Assembly (NCBI RefSeq): GCF_011612265.2
Contig: NZ_CP050134.2
Coordinates: 62,001 to 126,000 of the forward strand
Direction of reading: 5' to 3'
Length of the DNA: 64,000 bases
Origin: Corynebacterium matruchotii
GTDB taxonomy: Bacteria; Actinomycetota; Actinomycetes; Mycobacteriales; Mycobacteriaceae
Shown: positions 8,728-18,239 of the stretch, in pieces
Position numbering within the stretch: the stretch's first letter is position 1
Layout of the letters: each line of letters opens with the position of its first letter
The notes under the pieces: model-generated
Seen by the model: only the letters and a program-made list of their open reading frames with translations
Told to the model about the DNA's origin: nothing
Database searches by the model: none
Translations under genes and position numbers: made by a program

Positions 8728-10581
8728 ATGGATTTACATGCGATTATCGGCCAGTTCTTCAACGAGAAAGGTGAGATCACCCTCCAGCCTGAGGTGACGC
8801 TCGCCGGCATGTGCGAAGTCCTTTACCAGACGGAGAAGGCGGCTGGCACCACTGGTCGAAAGACCTTGCGATTCTGGGATTTCTCGCAGTCCCGCGATGG
8901 GGAAATCGTGGAATACTCCCGTGACCAGATTAATACCCGCATTAAGGCTGTTGCGGCTAGGTTGCAGCAGGTGGGCACCATTGGTGACCGGGTGGCCATC
9001 CTTGCCAATAACTCCCCCGAATATGTGTTCGCAATGTTGGGGGCCATGTATGCCGGCATGGTGCCGGTACCTCTGTACGACCCCAATGAGCCCGGTCATG
9101 CCGACCACCTCAAGGCGGTGATTTCGGATTCCGCCCCCAAGGCTGTGCTCACCAATGCTCGGTCTGCCGGTGCGGTGCGGACGTTCTTCGCCGACATTCC
9201 CGGCCGGGAGCGGCCCCGCGTGCTGTCGGTGGATTCCCTGCCGGACTCCCTGGCTGAAAGCTTTACCAACCCCCTGGAAAACCCGGCCGCCCAGCAATTC
9301 CTGGCTGCTAGTGGCAAGCTGCCGGTGGACTTGACCGCCTTCCTGCAATACACTTCCGGCTCCACCCGGGTGCCGGCCGGCGTGGTGTTGACCAACCGGT
9401 CCATTCTCACCAACGTGCTGCAGATTTTCACCGCCGCCCAGTTGAAGACCCCCCTCCGACTGGTCACCTGGCTGCCGCTGCACCACGACATGGGCATCGT
9501 GCTGGCCACCTTTGTGACCATTCTCGGCCTGAACATGGACCTGATGTCGCCCCGCGACTTCATCCAGCAGCCCGCCCGGTGGGTGAACCAGTTGCACGCG
9601 GAGCATGAGGGCGAAAACGTGTATTCGGTTATTCCGAACTTTGCCATGGATTTGGCCATGCGCTACGGGCTGCCCGCCGCCCGCACGGATTTGGATCTGT
9701 CCCAGGTGGATGGCCTGATTTTAGGTTCCGAGCCGGTGACCGAAAAGTCCATGGAGGCCTTCATTTCGGCGTTTGCGGAGCATGGGTTGCATCGGGCTGC
9801 GGTGCGCCCCTCCTACGGCCTGGCTGAGGCGTCGCTGCTGGTCACGACGCCACAAACCCCGAATCGTCCCCTGATTAACTATTTTGATCGGGAGGCGCTG
9901 TCCGAGGGCCGCGGCGTGGTGGTTGCGCGCAATGAGGATTCGGTGTCGTTTGCCTCCAACGGCCAGGTGGTGCGTCCGCAACTTCTTGCGATTGTTGACC
10001 CCGAAACCCGCGCCGAGGTTCCCGACGGTACCGTGGGTGAGCTGTGGTGTTATGGCGCTAACATTGCCGCCGGCTACCTGAATCGCCCCGAGGAAACCGA
10101 AGAGACGTTCCATAATACCCTGGTGACCCCGTTGGCTGAGAATTCCCGGGCTTCCGGCGCGCCTGCCGACGCCCAATGGTTGGCCACCGGCGACCTGGCT
10201 GTCATTGTCGACAACGAGGTCTACATCACCGGCCGGCTCAAGGACCTCATCATCATCGCCGGCCGTAACCACTATCCGCAGGACATCGAGTACACGGTTG
10301 CTCACGCCTCGGCCCAAATCCGGCCGGCCGCCGTTGCGGCCTTCGCTGTTGAGGGCGATGATGTGGAACAGCTCATCATCCTTGCGGAGCGTGACCTTGA
10401 CAAGGTTGAGGCCGATGATGTCGACGCTATTGCCGCCATTCGTGCCGCCGTCACGGAAGCTCATGGCGTGGTCCCTGCCGACATCCGTATCACCGCCCCG
10501 GACACCATCATCCGTTCTTCCGCCGGTAAGATTGCTCGCCGGGTGAACAAGAAGCACTATCAGGAGGCTGCCGCCGACTAG
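8728..10581 (+). CDS. fadD32: Long-chain fatty acyl-AMP ligase FadD32
   Basis: This is a 617-residue adenylating enzyme that activates the meromycolate-equivalent fatty acid as acyl-AMP and loads it onto the N-terminal ACP of Pks13. Start: ATG 8728 with GAGGAG about 6 bp upstream. The AMP-binding signature is YTSGSTRVPAG near residue 210. Motifs PSYGLAEASL near residue 360, ATGDLA near 487 and the C-terminal GRLKDLIIIAGRN follow, with a terminal Lys in the SAGKIARR stretch. The 600-plus length fits the FAAL group. In relatives fadD32 is immediately followed by pks13; here 2.7 kb of repeats and an opposing gene intervene, and a terminator follows fadD32, so the two are probably separate transcripts. 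Confidence 0.93.
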   Translation: MDLHAIIGQFFNEKGEITLQPEVTLAGMCEVLYQTEKAAGTTGRKTLRFWDFSQSRDGEIVEYSRDQINTRIKAVAARLQQVGTIGDRVAILANNSPEYVFAMLGAMYAGMVPVPLYDPNEPGHADHLKAVISDSAPKAVLTNARSAGAVRTFFADIPGRERPRVLSVDSLPDSLAESFTNPLENPAAQQFLAASGKLPVDLTAFLQYTSGSTRVPAGVVLTNRSILTNVLQIFTAAQLKTPLRLVTWLPLHHDMGIVLATFVTILGLNMDLMSPRDFIQQPARWVNQLHAEHEGENVYSVIPNFAMDLAMRYGLPAARTDLDLSQVDGLILGSEPVTEKSMEAFISAFAEHGLHRAAVRPSYGLAEASLLVTTPQTPNRPLINYFDREALSEGRGVVVARNEDSVSFASNGQVVRPQLLAIVDPETRAEVPDGTVGELWCYGANIAAGYLNRPEETEETFHNTLVTPLAENSRASGAPADAQWLATGDLAVIVDNEVYITGRLKDLIIIAGRNHYPQDIEYTVAHASAQIRPAAVAAFAVEGDDVEQLIILAERDLDKVEADDVDAIAAIRAAVTEAHGVVPADIRITAPDTIIRSSAGKIARRVNKKHYQEAAAD

Positions 10582-10618
10582 CGAAAGCTGTCCTCTCGGT
10601 GGGCCGGGTGGACCTGAT

Positions 10619-10676
10619 GGGCCTGGCTTGTGTTTTGGCCAATGTTGCCAACGCTGCGAGCGAGCCAGGCCCTTTT
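10619..10676 (+). terminator. Terminator after fadD32
   Basis: GGGCCTGGCT (10619-10628) and AGCCAGGCCC (10663-10672) make a perfect 10-bp stem followed by TTTT. The loop is about 34 nt and contains an inner TTGGC/GCCAA hairpin. Confidence 0.65.
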
Positions 10677-10770
10677 CCACGTCCGGGTGCCTGGCGCCAG
10701 GGGCTCCAGGGGTAGTTTGTGATTGTGGTTTGTGTGGTTGGTCCGCTGGCTCGCTGGTCTACTGGTCCGC

Positions 10771-11076
10771 GTTAGCCCGTTAGCCCGTCAACCCGTCAGC
10801 CCGTTAGCTGGGTTTTGCCCTGTTTCGGCCTTGATCTGGCCTGTTTTCTGGGGAAACCCAAGCTAACACAGACTGGGGGGCGTAGGGAGAGGGCAAAACG
10901 AAGGTGCTGGGGTTGGTGGTTGGGAGGATCGCCGGTCGCTCACCATTGTTGGTGTTAGCTTAGACGTTCCGGTGGGATCGTGGCCTGTGGTTCTCCGCGG
11001 TCCGTTAACTCTTTGGCTGGGTTTTGCCCTGTTTCGGCTCTGATCTGGCCTGTTTTCGGGGAAAACCCAGCTAACG
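10771..11076. repeat. Repeat cluster B: octamer tandem array and two hairpin elements
   Basis: Five consecutive octamers run from 10771 to 10810 (GTTAGCCC twice, GTCAACCC, GTCAGCCC, GTTAGCTG). The last one is the left arm of a hairpin element at 10803-10867. A second element lies at about 11003-11076; its left outer arm is disrupted (GTTAACTCTTTGGCTGGG) while the right arm is intact. The loops of the two elements are nearly identical. The rest of the 10582-11310 gap holds the fadD32 terminator and no convincing gene. Confidence 0.8.
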
Positions 11077-11310
11077 CTGGTGCCGGCGGTCGCAGAGGCA
11101 GTCGCTGCTGGCTGCAGCTGGGCGCAGCCAGCCACTTAGCAGGTGTTTGGCAGGCGCAGGTGCGCGCCAGAGGATGCTTCATGATGGGTGTTAGGGCCTC
11201 AACTCTCCCTAACTCTCTCTGATTCCTCGATTTCCCCTTTAGGAGGCATGCCAAAAGCCCCCGTCCCGGCTCACGCCACCCCCTTGAGCCCTCCCCCGAA
11301 ACTTCCTAGG

Positions 11311-12327
11311 TTACCTTCGGCTCATCCGCTCCTCACGCAATTGCCACCAGGGCGGCGCCACGCTCAGGTTGACCAGCTGGTGTTGGTGGGGGAGCTGGTC
11401 ATAGTGGATATGGGTGGTGAGATTGTTAATGTGGTTAATGAGCGCCGGCCCAATTTGGGATGGCGCGACCCGAAGAAAATAATATCCGTGCTTGGCAATA
11501 CTTTGTTCGCGCGCAATTTGTTTTGCATATGTTTCCGCGCGTTGTTCGGGTGTGCCATGGTATTTGATGGCGCCGTCAATTTCAATTATGAGCCAATTAT
11601 TGACGAGTAGATCCGCTCGATAGTACGTCGTAAAGCTTGGATTTTTGCTGGGGGTACTAAAAATCGCCTGCGCGTCCACAGTCAGCTTGGGTAGCGCGTG
11701 CGTGATGGCGTACCGCGCGTAAGTTTCCTGCACCGAATCAATCCCGTAGAGCGCCTGGGCGAGCACTTTGCAAGCTTTACGCGTGCCCCAACGCCCGTGG
11801 TGATGGTTCAGGTGTGCCCAAAACTTTTCTTTGCGACGTCCGAATCGGCGGATCGCGGCCTCCAGGAAAGCTAGTCCCTCCACCTCGCCATTCATGGCAC
11901 AAATGTCTGCGAATGTACGTTCGATCGTGGTGACTCTGGTGCCATTAATTTCGGTGATGTCTTCCTCCGGTAAATCCGCGTACCGATAGTGAACAATGGC
12001 CGGCCATTGGGATCTAGAAGGGGGTTTCCGCTGCTCCTGTGGGGTGACGTCCACCAGGGAGCGGTGCGACTCATTGAGGATAGGGATTTTGTGAATCACT
12101 GCAGCCGCCATCCCACTGATGACCCCTTTCCGGAGGGATCTACCCACCGCTTCGACATTTGTTTCGAATCTCCGATAGGCTGGCGCTCGCCGGTAGGCCT
12201 GTCGATCAACCCACCAGAATCCGGCTAGTCGCATGTGGGTGTTGGTAAATTCGGGGGTGAGTTTTGCGGGCCGGTGCACTAGCTCCAGCGTTCCAGACCC
12301 GCATGATGGTGGCATCATTTCTACCAT
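11311..12327 (-). CDS. AbiEi-like / DUF559-domain protein
   Basis: This is a 338-residue protein, longest start ATG 12327. An AGGAG sits only 2 bp from that codon, so the in-frame ATG at 12318 may be the real start. Residues ~60-150 look like the AbiEi antitoxin-type region, with the pattern ISGMAAAVIH, then TEINGTRVTTIERTFADIC. The C-terminal third matches DUF559, a Vsr/restriction-endonuclease-like fold: YRADLLVNNWLIIEIDG, then K and a terminal YYFLRVAPSQI strand, giving a plausible D...ExDGxxK nuclease signature. The actual role (phage defence, DNA repair or none) is not known. It is flanked by repeat clusters and splits the usual fadD32-pks13 pair, which suggests insertion. Confidence 0.65.
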   Translation of the reverse strand: MVEMMPPSCGSGTLELVHRPAKLTPEFTNTHMRLAGFWWVDRQAYRRAPAYRRFETNVEAVGRSLRKGVISGMAAAVIHKIPILNESHRSLVDVTPQEQRKPPSRSQWPAIVHYRYADLPEEDITEINGTRVTTIERTFADICAMNGEVEGLAFLEAAIRRFGRRKEKFWAHLNHHHGRWGTRKACKVLAQALYGIDSVQETYARYAITHALPKLTVDAQAIFSTPSKNPSFTTYYRADLLVNNWLIIEIDGAIKYHGTPEQRAETYAKQIAREQSIAKHGYYFLRVAPSQIGPALINHINNLTTHIHYDQLPHQHQLVNLSVAPPWWQLREERMSRR

Positions 12328-13181
12328 TTCTCCTGGTGAGAGGCGCTTTCTCTTTTAGCTTTACTCCTGTATTGCATACGCTGCAATGTGATGTTCGCCG
12401 TTTACCCCCGATCGTTTTCCGGTGGGTTGTCTGACCATTTTTATGGCCTTTGTTAGCTGCCGTATTTCCACCGGGTGCTACTTGTGGTGGGGGTGCTTGT
12501 GGTTCCGGGGTGGGTAATGGGGGAGGCAGGCCAGGGGTGAGTTGGGTGCAGCGCATGGTGTGCGGTGTGGCTGTCTGTGCACGCCGCGTTAGCTGGGGTT
12601 CCCGCCAAAATGGTCCAAGACAGGGCTGATTCAGGCGGTTTCCCAGCTAACGCGGCGGCGGCTGCCGCTGTGGTTGCTGCAACTGGTGGGTCCGGGCCCG
12701 GTGGGACTGGCGGGGTGAACATGTGGGAGCCGCGCCAGGGGAGCGAGCGAGGCGAGCGGTGGTCGTGGGCGTGGTTGTGGCTGTGGTGGAATGGTGTGCT
12801 GCCGGAGGTTTAGCTTGGTTTCCCTGGATTTGGGGTGGTTTTAGGCTGGTTTTAGGGAGAAACCCAGCTAACGCAACGAGCAGGGGGCGGCGGGTGCGGC
12901 GGGTGAGGGGGAAGGTGAGAGCGGGGCTTCTGGCGTCTGGGGCGGAGGTCCCGGTGGAGCCACCCCTGGCAGGCTCTCCGACGCCGCCGGCGGTGAAGGC
13001 CGCGGAGGGAGGGGGCCTAGGGGTTGGGAATTTACCCCCTTGAGGTCACCCCCTTGGGGCGTCGAAAAGCTAGGATCAGTAAACATGCAGCCTCTCAACA
13101 TTTTGATTGTAGCCCCAGGTAAGCGCTAATGTTGCTCAGTGTTACGTTTACATGGAGTGAACGAGAGTCGATAGGTGAGTT
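12328..13181. repeat. Repeat cluster C: two hairpin elements before pks13
   Basis: There is no convincing gene here. One element at 12584-12655 has a perfect 14-bp stem (CCGCGTTAGCTGGG facing CCCAGCTAACGCGG). Another at about 12808-12873 has arms GTTTAGCTTGGTTTC and GAAACCCAGCTAACG. The remainder is G+C-rich sequence with Pro/Arg-type spurious frames, and an A+T-rich promoter zone begins near 13080. Confidence 0.8.
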
Positions 13182-13214
13182 TGAAACATCTAGTATGTTT
13201 CACTCGATATAAAA
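13182..13214 (+). promoter_or_regulatory. pks13 promoter with overlapping palindrome
   Basis: TGAAACAT (13182-13189) and ATGTTTCA (13195-13202) form a perfect 8-bp inverted repeat with a 5-bp spacer. It lies immediately upstream of a TATAAAAT-like -10 at about 13207-13214, so it would cover the -35 region, the usual place for a repressor operator. The predicted start point is about 45 bp before the TTG start of pks13. Confidence 0.4.
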
Positions 13215-13268
13215 TTATACGAATTGTGACTTTTGGGATTAGCTTTCAAGCGCGAGTGAAGGATTACG

Positions 13269-16200
13269 TTGACTGATCGAAATACGACACAGGAGCAGCC
13301 AGTCGGCGCCATGACCGTAGAACAATTACGCGAATGGCTTCGGCAATGGGTTATAAAAACCACCGGTTTGCCCGCCGAAGAGATTACCGATGACAAGCCA
13401 ATGCAATCCTTTGGGCTATCCTCACGCGACGTGGTGATCCTCTCCGGGGAGTTGGAAAACCTGCTGGACAAGCAGCTCGACGCGACTATTGCCTACCAAT
13501 ATCCCACCATTCAGGCGCTCGCCCAGCAGCTCCTTGCCGGCGGCCCAGGCCTGGGGGCAGGCGCGCAGGGTGAACGCGCCGGCGCCGCCCACAACAGCCG
13601 CACCGCTCATGCCACTAGCGCCACCGACCCCAGCGTTCACGATATTGCCGTGGTGGGCATGGCCGCTCGCTACCCGGGTGCCCCCAACCTTACCGAAATG
13701 TGGCGACTCCTTGTTGAAGGCAGGGACGGCATTGGCCCGCTGCCCATTGGCCGCTGGTCGGAATACGCTAACGATCCCGTCATGAGCCGCCGCATGGAGG
13801 AAGTCAACCTCACCGGCGGCTACCTGGAGGACATTTCCGCGTTTGACGCCGAATTTTTTGGCCTATCACCACTGGAAACCGTGAACGTTGACCCCCAGCA
13901 GCGCCTGGTGTTGGAACTCACCTGGGAGGCCCTGGAGAACGCGCGGATTCCCGCTAATACCCTGCGCGGCAAGCCGGTCGGCGTGTATGTGGGTTCCTCT
14001 AATAATGATTACGGCATGCTCATTACCGCCGATCCCGCCGAGGCACACCCCTACGCCCTGACCGGCACCGCCAGCTCCATCATCGCTAACCGCGTGTCCT
14101 ACGTGTACGATTTCCGCGGCCCCTCTATCAGCGTGGATACCGCCTGCTCCTCCTCCCTGGTCTCGGTGCATCAGGCTGTGCGCGATTTACGCGAACATAA
14201 TGCCGATGTGGCGCTTGCCGGCGGCGTGAATATTTTGGCCGCCCCGTGGGTTTCTACCGCCTTTGGTGAGCTCGGCGTGTTTAGCCCCACCGGCAAGATT
14301 CACGCGTTTTCCGACGATGCTGACGGTTTTGTCCGCTCCGACGGCGCCGGCATGCTCGTGCTGAAACGGGTTTCCGACGCGCTTGCCGACGGCGATACGA
14401 TCCTGGCCGTCATCAAGGGATCCGCCATCAATTCGGACGGGCATTCGAACGGTCTCACCGCCCCCAACCCGGAGGCCCAAGTGGATGTGCTGCAACGCGC
14501 CTACGCCGACGCCGGCGTGGACCCATCCCAGGTCGACTACGTAGAAGCCCACGGAACCGGCACCATTCTGGGCGACCCCATCGAGGCCACCGCCCTGGGC
14601 GCGGTTTTGGGCGCCAACCGCACCCCGGCCACCCCCACCCTACTTGGCTCCGCGAAAACCAATTTCGGCCACACCGAATCCGCCGCGGGCGCGGCCGGCC
14701 TCATCAAGGTGGTGCTGGCCATGCAACACAATGTGCTGCCGCCCTCCCTGAATTTCACGGAACCCAACCGTTATATCAACTTCGACGCCGAACACCTGGA
14801 GGTGGTGGCCGACCCCCGCGAATGGCCCAAATACTCCGGCACGAAACTCGCCGGCGTGAGCGGCTTCGGCTTCGGTGGCACCAACGCCCACGTGGTGCTC
14901 AGCGACTTCAACCCCGCCGACTATGGCCCCGAGGCGCAGGCCGTCCCCGCCGAGCCCGCCCTGGCCGGCGCCGAGGTTGCCCTGCCGGTGTCCGGCCTGC
15001 TGCCGTCCCGGCGCGCCCACCTGGCCGCCACCCTCGCCGATTTCGTCACCACGCTTGATGACACCGACCTGCCGGCATTGGCCCGCTCCGTCACCCGCCG
15101 CAACCACGCCCGCTCCCGGGCGGTCGTCCTGGCCGACACGGTGGCGGAGGCCACCAAACGGCTCCGCTATGTGGCCGACGGGAAGGTCGTCCAGGGCGTG
15201 GCCCTTGCCGACTCGCCGGCCCCCACCGGCCCGGTGTTTGTGTATTCCGGTTTCGGGTCGCAGCACCGCAAAATGGTCAAAGACCTGTTCGCCCATGCTC
15301 CCTTCTTCCGGGATCGGCTCACCGAACTTGACCGCATTGTCGATTTCGAATCCGGCTGGTCGATCCGGGACATCATCCTTGATGACGAACAAACGTACGA
15401 CACGGAAACCGCCCAGGTGGCCATCACCGCCATCCAAATCGCCCTCACCGACTACCTCGCCACCTTGGGCGCCACCCCGGCGGCCGTGGTTGGTATGTCC
15501 ATGGGCGAGATCGCCGCCGCCTACGCCGCCGGCGGCCTCAGCGCCGAGGACGCCATGCTCATCGCCTGCCACCGGTCCCGGCTCATGGGGGAGGGGGAAA
15601 AGTCCCTGCCCGAGGATCAGCTGGGTGCCATGGCGGTGGTGGAGTTTTCGGTGGAGCAGCTCGACAATTTCATTGCCGAAAACCCCGACTTTGCCGGCAT
15701 TGAACCCGCCGTTTACGCAGGTCCGGGCATGACCACCGTTGGTGGTCCCCGGCAGGCGGTTCTTGATTTGGTGGCCAAGCTGGAGGCGGAGGAGAAATTC
15801 GCCCGGCTTCTTAATGTGAAGGGTGCCGGCCACACCAGCGCGGTTGAGCCTCTCTTGGGGGAGCTTGCCGCCGCCATTGCCGGGATTCAGGCCCACCCGG
15901 TGAGGCTGCCCCTGTTTAGCTCCGTGGATCGGGGCCGGGTGTACCAGCCCGGTGAGACCGTGCACGACGCCGACTATTGGGTGCGGTGTACCCGCCAGTC
16001 CGTGTGGTTCCAAGACGCTATCGAACAAGCATTCGCCGCCGGCCACACCACGTTGGTGGAGATCGCCCCGAACCCGGTGGCGATCATGGGCATGATGAAC
16101 ACTGCCTTCAGCGTGGGCAAGCCGGACGCCCAACTTCTTTACGCCCTCAAGCGGAAAGTGCCGGACACCCACACCATTCCGGACCTATTGGCCAAGCTGT

Positions 16201-18218
16201 ATGTTGCCGGCGCCCCCATTGATTTCGCCGCCCTTTATGGGGCCGGGCCCATTATTGACGCCCCCACCATGCCGTGGAAGAAGCAGCGCTATTGGACTTC
16301 GGCCCGGCCGGCCGCCGGCGGCAGTTCCGGTTCCCTGCTGGGGCAGAAGGTGTCCCTCCCGGATGGCACGTTTGCGTTCCACGCGCTTGCGGACACGGTT
16401 CCGTCCCCGATCGCCCTCATGGAGGCGGTCGTCATGGAGCTCGCGCCGGGCGCTACGTTGGTTGCGGTGGAGGAGAAGGCCACGTTGCCGCCGTCGGGTG
16501 AGTTGTCGGTGTTGGCTTCCCGGAATTTGGGCGGGTTGACCATTGCGATTCACCAGGTGTTGGGGAACACGGTGATGCTTGTTGCCGAGGGGTTTGCTTC
16601 TTCCCTGGGTGGGAATGTGGAGCCGGTGTTGGGCACTCCCGCCGTGGTGGAGAGCCAGGAGGCGTCGGAGCCGCTGAGCGATAATGTGTCGTCGGAGTCG
16701 TTGAAGTGGGATCCGAACAGTGGGGAGACGGTGGAGCAGCGCATGCGGCTGATCGTGTCGGAGGCCATGGGCTATGACATTCAGGATTTGCCCGGCGAGT
16801 TGCCGCTGATTGACCTGGGGTTGGATTCCCTGATGGGTATGCGGATTAAGAACCGTATTGAGCATGATTTCTCCCTGCCGAGTTTGCAGGTGCAGGCGTT
16901 GCGGGATGCGTCGGTTGCGGATGCGGTCCGAATGGTGGAGGAGTTGGTGGCGGTGCAGCATGACACGCCGGCCCCCGAGCCTGTGTCCGCCAAGCCTGTC
17001 GACGCCCCCAAGGCGGCCGAGAAGCCCAAGGCCCCTGAGGAGCCTGCGGCTCAGCTGCAGGAGGAAAAGCCCACGGTTGCTGAGCAAGAAACGCAACCGG
17101 AGGGCGTCGTCAAGCAAGAAAAGAAAGCAACCCACGGGGTGGGTGTGGCGCCGCGGGACGCGTCGGAACGCCTCGTGTTTGCAACCTGGGCCGGGCTCAC
17201 CGGGGCTGCGGCCGCCGGCGTCACCTCGGAATTGCCGGACATCACCCGTGATGTTGCCGAAAAAATTGCCGAACGTTTGAACGAACGCGCCAGCACGGAG
17301 ATCACCGCCGACCAGGTGTTGGCCGCGGAAACTTTGGAGCCGCTCGCTAACCTGGTGCGGGAGGGGCTGGAGTCCGACGTGTCTGGGAACATTCGGGTGC
17401 TGCGGGAACGTCCGGCCGGATCCACAGCTCCGAGCGTGTTTTTGTTCCACCCGGCCGGTGGCTCCTCGGTGGTGTACCAGCCGTTGATGCGTCGCCTGCC
17501 GAAGGAGGTTCCCGTCTACGGTGTGGAGCGGTTGGAAGGATCCTTGGAGGAACGCGCCGCCGCCTACCTGGACGAAATCGAACGCTATAGCGATGGCCGG
17601 CCGGTCATTTTGGGTGGGTGGAGTTTCGGCGGCGTGCTGGCCTATGAGGTGGCACACCAGTTGCGGAACACCAATGTTGAGGTCGCCACCATCGCGTTGC
17701 TGGACACGGTACAGCCCGCCCACCCGGCGCCGGACACCATGGAGGAAACCAAGAAACGTTGGGAACGCTATTCCAAGTTCGCTAAGAAAACCTACAACCT
17801 GGATTTCCCGGTGCCGTACGAGATTCTCGAAACCGCCGGCGAGGACGCCCTGCTTACCATGATGGCGGAATTCCTGGCCAACACCGACCCGTCGGAGCAT
17901 GGGTTGAGCGCCGGTGTGCTGGAGCATCAGCGGGCGTCGTTTGTGGACAACCGGATTTTGGATACGGTGGACATGCACCGCTGGCAGGATGTGGATGTGC
18001 CGGTCATGCTGTTCCGGTCGGAGCGCATGCATGACGGGGCTATCGAATTAGAGCCGGCCTACGCTGAGATTCATTACGACGGCGGTTGGTCAGCTATCGT
18101 AAATGATCTGGAGATTGTTCAACTGGCCGGCGATCACTTGGCCGTGGTGGACGAGCCGGAAATCAGCAAGGTGGGGCGTGCCTTGACCGAGCGTATTTCC
18201 CGTATCTCCCACATGTAA
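13269..18218 (+). CDS. pks13: Polyketide synthase Pks13 (mycolic acid condensase)
   Basis: This is a 1649-residue modular type I synthase that condenses two fatty acids into the corynomycolate backbone. Start: TTG 13269 with AAGGA at 13259-13263. The domain order is ACP1 with Ser52 in GLSSRD, ketosynthase with Cys293 in DTACSSS, acyltransferase with Ser744 in GMSMGE, ACP2 with Ser1187 in LGLDSL, an Ala/Pro/Glu/Lys-rich linker of about 130 residues, and a C-terminal thioesterase with Ser1452 in GGWSFGG. No reductive domains are present, as expected. FadD32 loads ACP1 and AccD4 supplies the carboxylated extender. The TE domain releases and transfers the product to trehalose in the mycobacterial enzyme. 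accD4 follows 21 bp downstream and is surely cotranscribed. Confidence 0.95.
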   Translation: MTDRNTTQEQPVGAMTVEQLREWLRQWVIKTTGLPAEEITDDKPMQSFGLSSRDVVILSGELENLLDKQLDATIAYQYPTIQALAQQLLAGGPGLGAGAQGERAGAAHNSRTAHATSATDPSVHDIAVVGMAARYPGAPNLTEMWRLLVEGRDGIGPLPIGRWSEYANDPVMSRRMEEVNLTGGYLEDISAFDAEFFGLSPLETVNVDPQQRLVLELTWEALENARIPANTLRGKPVGVYVGSSNNDYGMLITADPAEAHPYALTGTASSIIANRVSYVYDFRGPSISVDTACSSSLVSVHQAVRDLREHNADVALAGGVNILAAPWVSTAFGELGVFSPTGKIHAFSDDADGFVRSDGAGMLVLKRVSDALADGDTILAVIKGSAINSDGHSNGLTAPNPEAQVDVLQRAYADAGVDPSQVDYVEAHGTGTILGDPIEATALGAVLGANRTPATPTLLGSAKTNFGHTESAAGAAGLIKVVLAMQHNVLPPSLNFTEPNRYINFDAEHLEVVADPREWPKYSGTKLAGVSGFGFGGTNAHVVLSDFNPADYGPEAQAVPAEPALAGAEVALPVSGLLPSRRAHLAATLADFVTTLDDTDLPALARSVTRRNHARSRAVVLADTVAEATKRLRYVADGKVVQGVALADSPAPTGPVFVYSGFGSQHRKMVKDLFAHAPFFRDRLTELDRIVDFESGWSIRDIILDDEQTYDTETAQVAITAIQIALTDYLATLGATPAAVVGMSMGEIAAAYAAGGLSAEDAMLIACHRSRLMGEGEKSLPEDQLGAMAVVEFSVEQLDNFIAENPDFAGIEPAVYAGPGMTTVGGPRQAVLDLVAKLEAEEKFARLLNVKGAGHTSAVEPLLGELAAAIAGIQAHPVRLPLFSSVDRGRVYQPGETVHDADYWVRCTRQSVWFQDAIEQAFAAGHTTLVEIAPNPVAIMGMMNTAFSVGKPDAQLLYALKRKVPDTHTIPDLLAKLYVAGAPIDFAALYGAGPIIDAPTMPWKKQRYWTSARPAAGGSSGSLLGQKVSLPDGTFAFHALADTVPSPIALMEAVVMELAPGATLVAVEEKATLPPSGELSVLASRNLGGLTIAIHQVLGNTVMLVAEGFASSLGGNVEPVLGTPAVVESQEASEPLSDNVSSESLKWDPNSGETVEQRMRLIVSEAMGYDIQDLPGELPLIDLGLDSLMGMRIKNRIEHDFSLPSLQVQALRDASVADAVRMVEELVAVQHDTPAPEPVSAKPVDAPKAAEKPKAPEEPAAQLQEEKPTVAEQETQPEGVVKQEKKATHGVGVAPRDASERLVFATWAGLTGAAAAGVTSELPDITRDVAEKIAERLNERASTEITADQVLAAETLEPLANLVREGLESDVSGNIRVLRERPAGSTAPSVFLFHPAGGSSVVYQPLMRRLPKEVPVYGVERLEGSLEERAAAYLDEIERYSDGRPVILGGWSFGGVLAYEVAHQLRNTNVEVATIALLDTVQPAHPAPDTMEETKKRWERYSKFAKKTYNLDFPVPYEILETAGEDALLTMMAEFLANTDPSEHGLSAGVLEHQRASFVDNRILDTVDMHRWQDVDVPVMLFRSERMHDGAIELEPAYAEIHYDGGWSAIVNDLEIVQLAGDHLAVVDEPEISKVGRALTERISRISHM

Positions 18219-18239
18219 GTGCAAACTTTAGAGGTGATG

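Noticed and set aside
14640..18032. Two long minus-strand frames opposite pks13 (510 and 615 codons)
   Set aside because: They lie fully inside the pks13 reading frame, with composition typical of antisense shadows and no recognisable motif.
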